Positions 1 through 12,515 of a stretch of DNA of 64,000 nt are shown here, one piece after another; the stretch's first letter is position 1; each line of letters opens with the position of its first letter. The notes beneath the pieces were generated by a model. That model saw only the letters and a program-made list of their open reading frames with translations, was not told the origin of the DNA and did no database searches. The stretch is from Sepioteuthis lessoniana (Eukaryota > Mollusca > Cephalopoda > Myopsida > Loliginidae): the NCBI GenBank assembly GCA_963585895.1, contig OY757904.1, positions 160,304,896-160,368,895 on the forward strand, given 5' to 3'. Made by a program: the position numbers and the translations under genes.

Positions 1-1960
1 TACAGGGATCTTGCTTAAACCACACATGATCCCGATTCTGAAATCCAACAGAAATAAAAGCTACAAATAAAATTCAAATAATATTTCTTTCTATTCTTTT
101 ATTCTCACACAAAATAATTTAATACAAGGAAAAGGTTCAAAGAATGATAGTGATGCTGATATATATTTATATTTATAATTTTTATGGGAATAAATCAGTG
201 TTGTATCATCATGTTTGTATTTGTACGTGTGTTTAAACTTCATACCAAGAGAGGTTGCTATATAGTGTAGCGTAGCATATTAAAAATGCAATTCATTTGT
301 AATAAGTCGGAATTCTCATCTCCATATTCCGTCTCGTCATTTTTTGTTTCCTATTTTTTTTTTTTTATCTAATTTTTCTTAATTCCCCGGTAAATAAATA
401 TTGCAATTTTTAGAGATTTTATTTTCATTTGATATTTTTAACCCAAAATCTTCACCGTATCTTTTTATTTATATCAACGTTTTACGATTTTTCAAACTTT
501 AAATTTTATTCAAAATGTTGTATGAAATTACAAAAAATACTAAAATTGAGTTTATATTAATTTTTTAAAACCTTGTTCTCAAAACTGTCTTTGGTTATTT
601 TATTTAAAAAAATGATTAAAAAGAAATTTAGATAAATTTTGATTTAGATAGATGTCGATACAATTCAAGATCACTGACATCATTTCTACGGAGTTTATTT
701 TTAAAGCTGCAATTTTTTGATTTTATTGAAGTTAAAGATTTTTATCAGTACATTTGCCACCGATCTACATCATACCAATGATCTTATTTGAGTTACTTTC
801 CATAAAGTACTTCGGTAGATACATTCTTCGGACTTCTCCAACGATGGGCAATATCTTTAAAATTTGCCTGGTGCACTTGAAAAGGTGTTAAAAACAGCAA
901 AATTGTCCGACATAAATTATTGAAAAGAATTTCAGGAAACAATTAGGAATTCAGAATTTTAAATTTTTTCCTTATTTCTTTCTGATTTACGTACTTGCTC
1001 TTTGTTTTCGGGGGGCGCAGAAGATGACTAACCAGACTTTTGGTCTAGAAATTTCATTGAACTGAATAAACGGTCGAAAGAAGCCAAATTAATGTAATTA
1101 CTTTCCAAAAAAGGAAGAACCTTAGGCACTTACGTTAGTCTCATGAAAAGTTGAGGTCTGTTCTTTAAAAATGTAACAATTTCCCTCTTAAAAATTAATG
1201 AAAATAGATAAAAATGAATGATGGTTTATAATAGAAATTAAAAGCCAAAAATAAATACATACATTTTTATCTAGATATTTTTTGTAAGTTTTTTTAACAG
1301 AACACTGAGTGATTTGAAAGAAAACTTTTCAATTTAATCACTTTCTTTTGACAAGTCCTTTTTATTTAGCTTTCAATTTCAGTGGCTTTTCTATTTCAAC
1401 TCACTTGATACATTGCTTTTCTAAATACAGTAATGAGGGATAATCCCTTGGTGAGACTCCCAATTTGTTTTGGGAAAGTCTGTTCATCTGTACTAGCTTC
1501 TTTACAACTAAATTACGATAGTCACTGGTATTACAAATATTTAAATCGCACCTGTAATACATTCTTTGTTTCGTCTCTCCATCTGTTGATGCCAAATGTT
1601 TAGTTTAATGACAAAAATGAACAAAATACCCGAATCACTTGTCCGACAAAAACAGCTTATATTTTGCTCTTAATCAAGTACTAAATTTTTCTTAAAAATT
1701 TGGTGTTGGCAAAACTGAAATTAGGATGAAACCAAATCTAAATTGGTCTCAAAAGTTTGTTTTAGACCTATCTCCCTCGTGAGAGAGACCCGGTCTTACA
1801 AAAAAAGTATTAAAAATAAGTGGATTTTATTTTAACATCAATTTCTGTCAGTGGTAGAAAATAAGTATTTTCAGCTACTAACAAGGTCTTAATATTTCCC
1901 CCTCACTTTTTAGAGCTATTTACTACTCACTGTTGTGTAATGTGAAAATTAAAGAGAAGA
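1..1960. other. AT-rich stretch without recognisable gene
   Basis: I see no coding region, RNA gene or familiar repeat here. Open frames are short, AT-biased and without recognisable motifs. Homopolymer T and A runs are common. Confidence 0.5.
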
Positions 1961-1964
1961 AAAT

Positions 1965-2330
1965 GCCCAGTGAGTGGGGATTAGAATACTATTACAACAG
2001 TGTCGCAGTCCAGCACGTTACTCACTATTCAACGGAGAGTCCTCCTGGGTTAGAATAGACTGTAAAAAAAGAAACTCAAAAAGGGATGTTTTGAGTGCGT
2101 AACTAAACTGTATATGGTTGGAGGTTCCATTTGAAAGATCAAGGGAGTATTGACTACCCCTTTATTTCCATTACTCTCAGGCCCATTCTGACCTGGATTG
2201 CTGATACCTGTTAGAATTTTATCAATAGGGAAAATACATCTAAAAATTATTTGTATTAGATCAGAATACTTGACTGTGTGCAAAAATCTCTTAAGAAACT
2301 AAACAAAAAATATAACCCCTAGTCATAAAT
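1965..2330 (+). repeat. Dispersed repeat family D, copy 1 (diverged)
   Basis: Shares with the clearer copies at 12516-13590 and 44060-44517 the ordered blocks: a 'ttagaatac' head, 'aaactgtatatggttggaggttcc', 'gtactgac-tacccctttatt'-like sequence, 'ccattactctcaggcc', 'cattctgacc' and 'gatacctgttag', followed by 'agggaaaatac'. The head is eroded and the 3' tail is not clear, so the borders are approximate. Not a coding sequence; the short minus-strand frame overlapping it is incidental. Confidence 0.5.
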
Positions 2331-2420
2331 AACCTCAGACGAGAGTAAATGCTGTGAAAATTTATCAATCAATCAATTGATATACTTTTTGTAACTATTT
2401 ACAACTTGCTGTCTTATAAA

Positions 2421-2435
2421 GTATCATTAAAAAAA
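2421..2435. repeat. Target-site duplication, left copy of the SINE at 2436-2726
   Basis: The 15 bases gtatcattaaaaaaa are repeated exactly at 2727-2741, immediately after the SINE. This is the expected footprint of LINE-mediated retroposition and fixes both ends of the element. Confidence 0.85.
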
Positions 2436-2726
2436 TGGAGGTGCACGTGGTGTAGTCGTTATCGTCGTAGGAAATGGACACGGCGATACGAGTTCAAATC
2501 CTGGACGAGACTGATTGCATTTCACATCGCACTAATACCCTTGGGAAAGGTATGAATCCAATTATTCTCCCTCCAGCTATGGGTAAATAGTAGGACAGAC
2601 TAGGTTCTTCGGCCTTGGTTAGGCAACTAATCTAGGAGAAGGAAAACTCTGAATTCAAACCTGTTAAACTCCGCTTAAAAATTGACCTTGTGTCATATCC
2701 TGCCCGAGCGGAGGGGTTGGTAAATA
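2436..2726 (+). mobile_element. tRNA-derived SINE (family S1), complete with TSD
   Basis: A 291-bp element. The 5' head carries a Pol III A-box-like TGGTGTAGTCG and a B-box-like GAGTTCAAATCC, as in a tRNA-derived SINE. The body ('cctccagctatgggtaaa', 'ctaggagaaggaaaactc', 'gttaaactccgcttaaaa') and tail ('gtcatatcctgcccgag') are found again, nearly unchanged, at 49371-49659. More diverged minus-strand copies lie near 21105, 27705, 29965, 38816, 61617 and 63745. It is flanked by a perfect 15-bp duplication. It codes for no protein; mobility would have depended on a partner LINE. The tRNA of origin cannot be named from the sequence alone. Confidence 0.85.
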
Positions 2727-2741
2727 GTATCATTAAAAAAA

Positions 2742-3524
2742 AACTAAACCAAAACAAAACAAAAAACAAAGGGCGTGTTATGGCCGATGGATCTAATTTG
2801 TTATTTGTGGAACGCAAATTGTGATTATTTCATAAATAGTTTGAAGTGAACATCTTTTTAATAACTTTTCCTTCTTTCGACAAAGATTTTACAAATTTTT
2901 CAAAGCTTTTATCTATTAGCTTTTTTGAATATTGCTTTTATTTATGTATCTTTTCAGTGTTACACATTCCAATGAATATAACTGAGAAGAAATTGGGAAA
3001 TTATATTTATTCACCGCGGAACGCGTAAGTGATTGTCTATTTTCTTTCTTTTTTTCCTTTGTCTTTATTATTTGAAATTGTGACTGTCAAATCAAATGAA
3101 GTCAAGACGCATGCGCGATTTCATTTATTTCCGCAAAATGAAGTGATTCTTACATAAAGCAGAAAATCAGAATGATTACCTGAAATAATCGCTCTTAACA
3201 TAACATGAAAGCTGAAATGGAAACTTCGAATACAAAAGAAAATCCACTGCTTATCTTCTAAATAGTCATATGAGCTATATCAATGTATATAATATTAATA
3301 TAAGATTAACTATCTATAAAACTGTCTTGATTTTGAGTAAATTTTTCTTCTTTTATAATGAACAGAAAAGAGCCGTTTAAAATCACAAGGCTGTGGCACA
3401 AGACAAGTGCAAACAGACCAGTTATTAAAAGGAAATAAAAATTTATTTTGTACTCATATAATAAAATTTTCTGATAGCATTCTTTCCCGAGAGAAAACCC
3501 TTCCCAAAATGGTTTTCCTGTTAA
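2742..3524. other. AT-rich stretch without recognisable gene
   Basis: Nothing recognised. Short open frames lack motifs. Confidence 0.4.
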
Positions 3525-3735
3525 GAAATTAAACTGTATCTGATGGTAAGGGTCTTGTTCAGGAGACCTCGAGAGTGTGAAGCACCCCTTCATTACTATT
3601 ACTCCCAAGTCTACTCAGACCCGGAAAGGTAATACCTGTTAGGGTCCCAACTAGGGGTCAAATACATTTGTTTTTCAAGAGGACCCTAAGAAAAAACCTA
3701 AACTAAAAGCAAAAACAAAAGCTCTTAAGAAACAA
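3525..3735 (+). repeat. Dispersed repeat family D, copy 2
   Basis: Contains the family D series 'aaactgtatctgatggtaag', 'gtgtgaagcaccccttc', 'attactcccaagtctactc', 'gacccggaaaggtaatacc', 'tgttagggtcc' and 'gggtcaaata'. The head and the CCAA-type tail are missing, so this is a central fragment. Confidence 0.6.
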
Positions 3736-3739
3736 TTAC

Positions 3740-5034
3740 ACAAAGAATGTTAATATGAAGATACAAAGCACGCGATTCTCTAACCTCATGGCATAGATGG
3801 GTTAGAACGCCATTAAAACCAATCAATAATAAAATAGAACACAGATTTCTCACCATTTCAATTGTTGGAGTTCAATCTCAAGTAAAAGGACAATATCTAA
3901 TACTCATTTTCAAGGAATGCTAACAGATTTTCTCTACTGAGAAAAAAAAAAAAGAAAAAAAAAATCCGTCTTTCACCTATTTGCAATAAAATCTTCTTTT
4001 TATCTATTTCCTACATTTCGATCTTTCTAACTAAACTAACAATAAATATCAATCCGTTTGAAGAACTAAGTGCGATATGCTTGCTAAGTTCATAGTTGAA
4101 GACTTTTCACCTTTCAGAATGAAATCAACATTTTCAATTATGATTCAAGGCAATCCTTATTTACTTGAAAGATTGTCGCAATATAATCTTCCTTCTCTCT
4201 TATTTCTATCAACTTGTTAACCTTGTGTCGAAGTAAGTTAATCTTAGTACAGTTCACTTAACATCACTAGATTTATTTCCATATTTACTTCATAGCTTTC
4301 ATATATATCCATTTCTGCCAACATTGTAAAGAGATTATCCCTCCCTCTTAATTCATTCCCAGTTCGACTTTTATGTTAATATAAAACTGACAAACAAGCA
4401 TTCATATCTAGAGCCGAAACTAAACAGACGTATTTGGACGCCATTGCTTAATTGTTTGAATTGTATCCAGTATAGCCAGATAACTTGGTTGGATCAGAAA
4501 ATGAGAGTTGCGAAAGCATATCTCAATCAATTCTTCAATCGATATGAACAGAATACATTCCAACGAGTCAACTTTTTGCTGTATGGCTGGAAAAAAATTG
4601 GCTGTATCAGTTTAAAAAAAATGATAGATCAATGTTCACGTGACATCGCCGATAATCGGAGCCCATAAGAAATTGGTGTACAATACACGAGTTATCTTAA
4701 TCACCAAGATTTTGTAAAGAAATTTGGCGCCAGTAGGAGAATAAATTCAGAGTCGAGTTTATTTGATTTTTATGACCCAATAATTGTTTCTTTTAAAACA
4801 AAAAATGTCTGGTAATTAGTGCACATATTTTCTGACAAATGTTACGAAAGGGCTTTAGTACAAAAACCACTGATTGATATATTGATTTCAACGGCATTTC
4901 AAACCGTCTTGGGGTTTTTATGTCTTGAGGTTAAGAATCACTTTCTTTGTATGTTCATATTGCAATTTTTTAGTATAGCTGTTTCTTAAGATTTTTTTCA
5001 TATTGTCCCATTTGAATACGAGTAATTTTCAAAG
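3740..5034. other. AT-rich stretch without recognisable gene
   Basis: No feature recognised apart from an A-rich run near 3943-3963. Confidence 0.4.
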
Positions 5035-5115
5035 ATATTTGACCCATAATATAGGACCCTAACATATACTACCACTCCGGCTCAGAGTGGACCTGAGAGT
5101 AATGGTAACAAATAA
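5035..5115 (-). repeat. Dispersed repeat family D, copy 3 (fragment)
   Basis: Reverse-complement matches to the D core: 'tgacccataatataggac', 'actaccactccggctcag' and 'agtggacctgagagtaatgg'. Only about 80 bases remain. Confidence 0.5.
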
Positions 5116-8030
5116 CCCACCACAAAATATTAATTCAGCAAAGGAGAAATATATGCACAAACAATTTTTTTTCATAGAGAAAAGTAATACATTCATAAGC
5201 ATATTGTTAGTTTCTAAATCTAGTAGGACAATAGAAAAAATAGCTGGTATTGCTTGAGAAAAAGATAAGAGACATGTTTTCAAATATTTCTGGGAGTCGG
5301 CAGAAAAGTTTATATGCTGACCAAGATACTCTCATAGAAAGTGATCAATTGAGATTTATTTTTCAATATAATTCCACTTGCGGTCTACTCACTTCTTTTA
5401 TCAGTGTTGCCGAGCTTGGATCTGAATGGTAAAAAAGTCGACAGCAGATATGATGACATTATATGAACTTTTCTACTGATGAACCTTTCAGCTAACTCTC
5501 ATATATTTTAACAAGATTCAATGGATACACAAATATGAACATGACATGAATATAGAAAAAGTTTTAAACAAAAACCAAAAAAATCTAGTTATTTTAATTG
5601 ACGAAAATCGACAAAGATTTGCTATGTGATTAAATCCCATGATTTTAGATGAGATCAACCTATTCTGAAGAGTAAGGTCAGGTCAAATATCTAATACAAA
5701 AAATCAGGTTTCTGGAATTATCCGTTTGACCGTGAATCTCTATATTGTAGTATAGATACACCTGCATTGTGATGCCCAGAAAATACATATATTTCTATAT
5801 TGTAAAGATATTCTATTTTCTTTTCAACAACACTCAAGTGTATGTCTGAGTTGGGGAAAAGTGATTTCTATGAAAGAAAAAAGATTTGAAAGGTTTTATC
5901 TTTTTTAATGAAAACCTAGATGTCTATGTTGCGAGTTTGGTATAAAAGATTTCATTACTTATAAGAATGATCTGTGTTGTATTACATAGAAATGATATAA
6001 GGAAAGTTTCGGTCATTAAATGTAATTCTTTGTAGTATTATATTTTAGTTCCTTCAATAAAGTTAATAAATCTTATTTCTTATTCTTTTTATTATTTAAG
6101 TTTAGTTGATTAGATTTATGACTGTTCTATTGCTTATTTTAAGATGATTTACACGTTAAGGCCAAATAAAATATTATTATGTACTGAATGATTGTTTATA
6201 TTATTCTGATAATAATTTAGTCTGTGGGTAATGGGGTATTGTTGTGGCGCTTTTTCGTGATTCAGTTACTTCTACATAGAACTGGCATCGACTTTCTAGA
6301 CTTCTGTTCCTATTTTTATTTTCTATTCTTCGTGTCGATTATTCTTCAAAAAAGTCTGTGGGGTTTGATATTTTCGACAATTAAATCTGTTGTCATAATA
6401 TCAAACAATGGTGAAAGAGACTAGTTAAGTAGCTTAGAGGTGAAAGTTTGTATCCAAGGTGAAAATTGGCCACGATTACGAATCCTTATCTTCAAGACAA
6501 ATAATTCCAAACTACTTTGAAGTTTGACGCAACAAAGTCTTCCTACTTCTATTTCCTTCGTTTACACTTCTGCCAACTTAAATTAAGACCATAACTCATC
6601 TTCATATCATCCTCATTATTCTATTGGAGTGCGATGTTTTTATTTTCATAAAATATATTATAAGTCTTGTTTCTTCTTTTATTTAAAAGAAAAATATGCT
6701 TTCGATGATTTTCTAATTTGTATATTTTTAAATATTTGCACGTTTTCATTTCGTTCAATTTATTCAATAGCGCACCTTCTTGTTGAATACGTGAAACTCG
6801 AGTTGTACAATGGAGAAAACTTTGTGTCTTTTTTCTGAATCTTCCAAAAGATATTTTCAGAAAGATTCTGTATATACAGATATAGGCAAATGACACATGT
6901 CTACAACTTATTTACCTCATTGAATCCTGCTCTGTTTTTTAATGGTCATGCTAAGTAAATTTAACTTTAATATTATATATATATATATATATATTGGACG
7001 CTCTAACTTTAGAAAGATAACTGTTTAAGGAGAAGCAAAAACTCGGAATTCAAAAAATGAGAGGTGTTATTCTGGAGAATCTGTGGCATATTAGTGCACT
7101 AGTCTTCTGTTGTCAGCTCATCCAAAAAGCGTGGTGGTTTTTCAACTCAAACTTTCACCAAGATCAGCAAATCACAGATGCAGATTGTTCAGCAGTTGAT
7201 ATTTTAAACCAAATAGATTCAATTATATATATATATATATATACTAGTTTATATTATTCATCACAACAATATTACTGAAAACCCATGAGATAGAAATGGT
7301 ATAAGGAGTAGAAGTAGGAAGTGGGGAGATGACTATTGCATCATCTTTTGTCGATGTATCTCCTCCTCATCTTCATTAATACACCAAACGCTTTAGTTGG
7401 AATGATAATATAAATATAATTATTATTTTTACAATTTGAATTGGCTCCGCTCCTAACGGCATTGGACACTATTAAAATGTTTTTTAATCGATTTTAGGCA
7501 ACAAATTGCCCAAAACGTTCATATTCACACACAATTACAAAAACAGGGGAAAACTTGTGTAATATATCAATTTCTATTTGAATATCTTATGAATATTTGA
7601 AAGAAAAAGCATCTATATATAACGCTCTAAAACATAGGTTCTTTATCGAGGCCATATGTCCCGGGTCATGTCTCATTTTTGATGGCCGTATATAAGATAA
7701 ATTGGATGTGTAGTCACAGAAATATTTTAATGGACCTCACCAATTTAACTGCAAGACATTAAATCACCTTGTCGTAATCCTCACATCACATTGTTTGCGT
7801 TTCTTTCAGCTGCAGATATATTCAATATTAAAATTGTTTACTCACTTTTTATTTATTATATTCAGACAGGCATCTGTCGGACAGGAAGTCTGCCACCCAA
7901 CATTAGGCCATAAGCCAGACAAGGGGAAGTACAATCGGGCGCCCATTAGACTAGAAAACTGCAAAATGCGCAACAATTGGCTTCAAGCCGAACAGTTCAT
8001 ATGTATTTGAAAATGAATGTAAACAACAGA

Positions 8031-8032
<2 letters not shown>

Positions 8033-8111
<79 letters not shown>
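8033..8111. repeat. Compound microsatellite (AC)n(AT)n
   Basis: About 28 AC units run directly into about 12 AT units. This junction type recurs at 42239-42303 (AC then TA) and, on the other strand, at 35166-35260 and 39666-39765. Confidence 0.95.
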
Positions 8112-9337
8112 GGATGATGAGATTAGCTTGATAGATTGAGAACCACTGACCTAGAACATAAATTAAACAGATCACCATCAAGTAAAAATTTCCAGCATTC
8201 AGCTGTGATTTGGAATCTAACATTGCAAGGCCTCGAAAAAAGTTGTTAGCTGACAAAGACGAGATGAAGGGATGACGACGAGTTCATTCCAAGAAAGGAA
8301 AAAGTCAGACATGCGGTCACAGAAAAATCCCACTCACTTTATTATCGATGTTGCAACTTCTGTCTGGATCAGTCTCAAAAAGAAGGAGACATAAAGTGAG
8401 AATCTCGAGTCGATAGAGGTCTATTGTTTTATAAATCGTAGTCGCTAACCCCGAAATTTAAGACGGTCCTAGCGATCTTTCAGTAATTAAAAAATCTCGT
8501 AAAGTTTCGTATTTGAGCTTTTTTCTTACTTAACGCCAGAGTTCTTGGCATTGATTATTTTTTGTCGGTCAAAGAGACGGTGACTAGGTTCACTGATAGT
8601 AAGAGAAGGTAATTTCATGGCCGATACATTTTACAGGAGGCTTTTCTAAGATTATTCAACCCAAATTCACAGTTTGTTTTAGGAAGTTAACTCCGATGAT
8701 CAAACAGTAAATACTAAAGCAAATTTAAAATCATGAAATTTTTACTTTATGTTGGTTTCATTTAATATCAAAATTAATTCCACTTCAGAAAGACGCATGT
8801 CTGTCGCTGTATATAAGAAGAGAATAATACTGATTTGACACTGAAAGGAAAAATAGAGTTGTATTTACTGAGACGGATATTAACAAAGAATCAAACGTTA
8901 ATTTTTTTTTGTCAAAATAGCCCTCTGAATTCTAACAACTTATTTCAAGGATTTTTCTATATGTCAAAGAGCCTTTGAAATTCATTGTGTTATGTAATCG
9001 GTTTTCTGTTAATGGCCATCAGTGGATTTCTTTAAGAGTTGAGCTGGATTTTCAGTTTAGGAAGCAAAATGAGTTGCATAGAGCAAAATCTGGTGGTTAT
9101 TAAGAATCTTTCCCTTGAACAATCTCCTGTTTCACCAAAAAATCAAAACGAACATGCCATTCAAAAATACTGAGAATTGACAATGATTCTTATAGAAGTA
9201 GAGACATCATTATTTTACTATATAAGCTACTTGGCTGTGAACATATATTCATTTAAATTGAGAATTTTGAAATTATATTGAAATACATATACTCTCGTTT
9301 TTCTAACATTTTATATTCTATCTAACGGTGTGGGTAT

Positions 9338-9380
9338 CACACACACGCACATACACACACACATATGTATATATCTATAT
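9338..9380. repeat. Short AC/AT-rich simple repeat
   Basis: Interrupted CA repeats pass into TA-rich sequence. Confidence 0.8.
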
Positions 9381-9639
9381 TGTTTGATTTTTAAAAAAAT
9401 CATTTCAATCTTAACACCTAAGGTGATTCTAAAATCTTAGACAAATTTTTTAAACTTAATTAAAACGAAATTACACAATTAATCCAGTGATAGTTTTTAA
9501 TCTACCAATTTCTATTACTCGCTTTTAATCATATCCGATGACGACGTCCAGTTGATTTTTTACCTCCATTTTTTTTTTCGCTATTTGGACAGGTATTGCG
9601 ATTTGTCTAAAAGGATGTTTATGACCTCTAGGTTTCTTT

Positions 9640-12080
9640 TGATTATGCCTGAGTTTTGATCAGCTTGTTTTACCCGACTCTTATTCAAGTTGAGTGTATA
9701 GGATCTGTTTTGGCAGTCTACTTTCCTCAAGCCTGTTTAAGTGGCCAGCACATCTTAGAGTGTGCTGGGCGAGTATATGGTGCATGCGAGGGAGTTTAGA
9801 TTTCTTCAAGATGAATTTATTTGGGATATGCTGCTACCAATTGTCATTTAGTAATTTATGCAAAAGACGCATAATAGTTTGATTAATTGGTCAGAGCACC
9901 CGAATTTCATTGCTCTTTTCTGTTCAAGGAGTCGAAGGTTTTTGTGAAGTTGACATGTTATACTGATGGGTATATTCTGCTCAATGAATTGAACCTTTAT
10001 TTGTCACACGAAGATCATGTCCGTGGTTCCTCGGTTTGAGCAGAATGCACATTTTAACCCATGTAGGATATCCACCAATATGACCGATAGTCTGCTGAGC
10101 ACTATGCTAGCAAACTTTCCTTGGTTTGGAGATCCGGTGGTAATTTCCACAATCTTTTCTGTCTCCTTCCTTGAAGCTGGTGATTAGTTAGCCGTCCTTT
10201 AAGTCAGCAGGAACTTCCAAGTTTTTTTTCAAATATCCCTTGTGATAGCATTGAATACCTCGACAAATCCCCTTCTTCCTCTTTTAATACGTTCTGGATG
10301 TTGTCTGTTTGTACCAGGAGACTTCCATCTCGGAGCATAGAGATAATCTTAATTATATCATCAGGGTCTGGTCATTTACAGAACTAGTGATGGGTTGGAC
10401 TTTGTCCAATATCGTCAACTGCATGTTGTTCTATTGTTGACGTTTCATTTAGGAAAGTAGCAAAGTGGTTTTTCCATCTGACATGAAACTCGCATTTCTC
10501 TATGATTATTGTTTTATTGCTGACAGTTAACAGTTGTTTTGAGTGGTTTACTCTTGGCCCTCATAGAATTCTCCTGTTTTGATAAAAACCTTTTGGGTTA
10601 TTAGACTGTGCAAATATCTGGAGTTCAAGCGCTTTTGTCGGCCACGATTTATTTTTGATTTCTCTGTAGAGAAGTTGACAGCATGTTCTATATCTGACCA
10701 TGACAGACTTCATGTTCTTGTTAAGCATGTTATTACTGGCTAGGTTCCTATTGCTAATAACCTCTTCCAATTCCATGCGGTTTCCGTCGAACCAGTCTTC
10801 ATGCTTCCGTACTGCAGTGCAGAGTATCCCTTTGGATACCTTGTACACGATTGATTTGAAGGCGTTCCACTTTTCTTCTACAGTACCTGCGGGAATTTCA
10901 GTTGGCCTGTCATTTATAGAGGCCGGCAGATTATCCTTGATCCTGTTAATCTTGATCATGCTGGTTGCGAGCTTCCTGATTGGCATTTTATCTTTCCTCG
11001 TTCTCTGTCTCATTCGTAGTTTGGTAGTTGACTTGATCATAACATGTTCAGAAAGTCTGATGAATCACGCTGTGTCAGTATTTGAATCTTGGGTGCATCC
11101 TGGAGTCCGAGTGGATTTACTTGTGTTTGAAGAAGGTGTTGGTTATAACCAGCTGGTGTCTGAGTAGATAGATAACAGCAGACTGTCATTGCCTTTCTCG
11201 TTCCAACTTTACCATGCATCTTCAGCCTGGTATAATGGGATTGGCCAACTCGAACGTTAAAATTTCCAAGAAGGACGATTTTGTCTGCCTTAAAGACAGC
11301 ACGAAGTATCTGGTTAAGTTGGTCGTACAAGCTACAAACATTTTCTGGACTGTTGATATTAATCGGGACATAAGCAGTGATCCGGGTACAATTTCTACTG
11401 TCGACTAATGGAAACCTCAGTGTGATAAGTCTGTCACATACTGGTTTGAGATCCTCAATCATACTCAGTAGAAGACTTCCTGACCGTGAAAGCCACACAA
11501 GGTTCACTTTTGTTTGTTGAAGTTTTCCCTCTTCAGTAGAAGGTGTATCTCGTTTCCGCTCTGATAACTGCCACTTTTACCGAATCTGTCTTCACTCAAA
11601 GCTGCAATGTCAATGTCTTGTTTTTTGAGTTCTTTTGATATTATGGCGTTCCTCTTTCGGTGTCTTTTTGAGTTGTGTGTTTCCTTCATGGTTCTTATAT
11701 TCTATGTTGCTAGGTTGGGGTTGTTTGTTCTATCCTTGGCGACATCCTGCTAGTATGGGCATTTTTCTTTGTTGGAGTACATATTTAGCCGGGGAAGCTA
11801 GCAAGGTGATTTTAGTATGCATAAGGGTTTCCCAGTTGCTTGTGCGCCTTCTTCTCTGAGAAGGTGCTGTGCTGGAAAGGATGGTCCAAGAGGAAATCAG
11901 CATGTAAGTGCCGGAAGTACATAAAGGCATGCACATCCGCCTCATAAGTTATCACACATATTTTTTTGGTGGGGGGGTTGTCAAGGTTTTGTCTTCCTTT
12001 AGATGTAGGAAGTAGATATCCGTGAACTCAGAAGAGGATCCGTCCGGCGTTGAGATTATTTCTCGAGAGTTCTAGGAGCT
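9640..12080 (-). pseudogene. Decayed LINE with APE endonuclease and RT remnants
   Basis: Minus-strand remains of a non-LTR retrotransposon ORF2. From N to C: a lead-in around 11945-11730; an endonuclease start 'KKQDIDIAALSEDRFGKSGS' (about 11500-11690); further endonuclease with 'VLLGNFNVRVGQ' (11037-11507, one frame over); a linker (10561-11040) with 'EEKWNAFKSIVYKVSKGI' and 'KHEDWFDGN'; then 'LITSFKEGDRKDCGNY' (about 10130-10200), the region leading into the reverse transcriptase. After that the RT core is absent and the sequence picks up a C-terminal block 'LRCAGHLNRLEESRLPKQIL' near 9700-9770. Frameshifts, in-frame stops and the missing RT core show it is dead. The endonuclease resembles those often annotated as 'craniofacial development protein 2-like' in invertebrate genomes. 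I cannot assign the LINE clade by eye. Confidence 0.75.
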
Positions 12081-12104
12081 CTGTTCTGTAATAGTCTCAG
12101 AAAG

Positions 12105-12108
<4 letters not shown>

Positions 12109-12181
<73 letters not shown>
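12109..12181. repeat. (TA)n microsatellite
   Basis: About 36 uninterrupted TA units between LINE fragments. Confidence 0.95.
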
Positions 12182-12183
<2 letters not shown>

Positions 12184-12239
12184 CTGCGTTGGCTGCCGAG
12201 GTAAACGGATCGCAAACGAATATATAAGATCTATTATTA

Positions 12240-12515
12240 TATTACTCATTGCGAATTTTCCACACCAGTATTAGCTGATGGTCTTTCAATGGAATCTGAC
12301 TGACAGCAAGTCTCCACAGGTATCCAGGAGTCTTCTCAGAATTCTGGCTGACCACAAAAATAGTGTAGTTAGGATGATCTCGCCTCGTCCTCCGCTTCAC
12401 AACTCCCCTGGCCGACTCACGATGCTTTGGGGATCATTCCAAATGCAACAGTTAAAATTGGTATCACTGTCACCTTCATGTTCCATAGTTTTTTGTTCTC
12501 TGGCAAGATCTAAAT
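12240..12515 (-). pseudogene. RLE-type LINE family A, copy 1, 3' part
   Basis: Reverse complement of the family A 3' end: the C-terminal stretch corresponding to '..VTVIPIVIGALGTVTKGL..' and the 3' UTR block 'gacagcaagtctcc' (sense is the complement), with a short ATT tract beyond it. The copy is interrupted at 12515 by the D element and resumes at 13601. Substitutions and stops abolish the reading frame. Confidence 0.75.
12506..12515. repeat. Target-site duplication (left) of D copy 4
   Basis: agatctaaat here and aaatctaaat at 13591-13600 (9 of 10 identical) bracket the D element. Joining the two flanks restores continuous family A sequence. Confidence 0.65.

Larger units (their letters stand above)
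5116..9635. other. Long AT-rich stretch with microsatellites only
   Basis: I found no gene or known transposon in this 4.5 kb. The region holds (TA)n runs at about 6973-6994 and 7222-7243, the AC/AT array at 8033-8111 and an AC/AT tract at about 9338-9380, listed separately where longer. Confidence 0.4.

Noticed and set aside
2436-2520. tRNA gene
   Set aside because: Pol III boxes are present, but the sequence continues into a SINE body, is flanked by a target duplication and recurs in the window; no full cloverleaf was evident.
10700-11167. 155-codon plus-strand open frame
   Set aside because: It is the antisense shadow of the minus-strand LINE endonuclease/linker, which has recognisable motifs.
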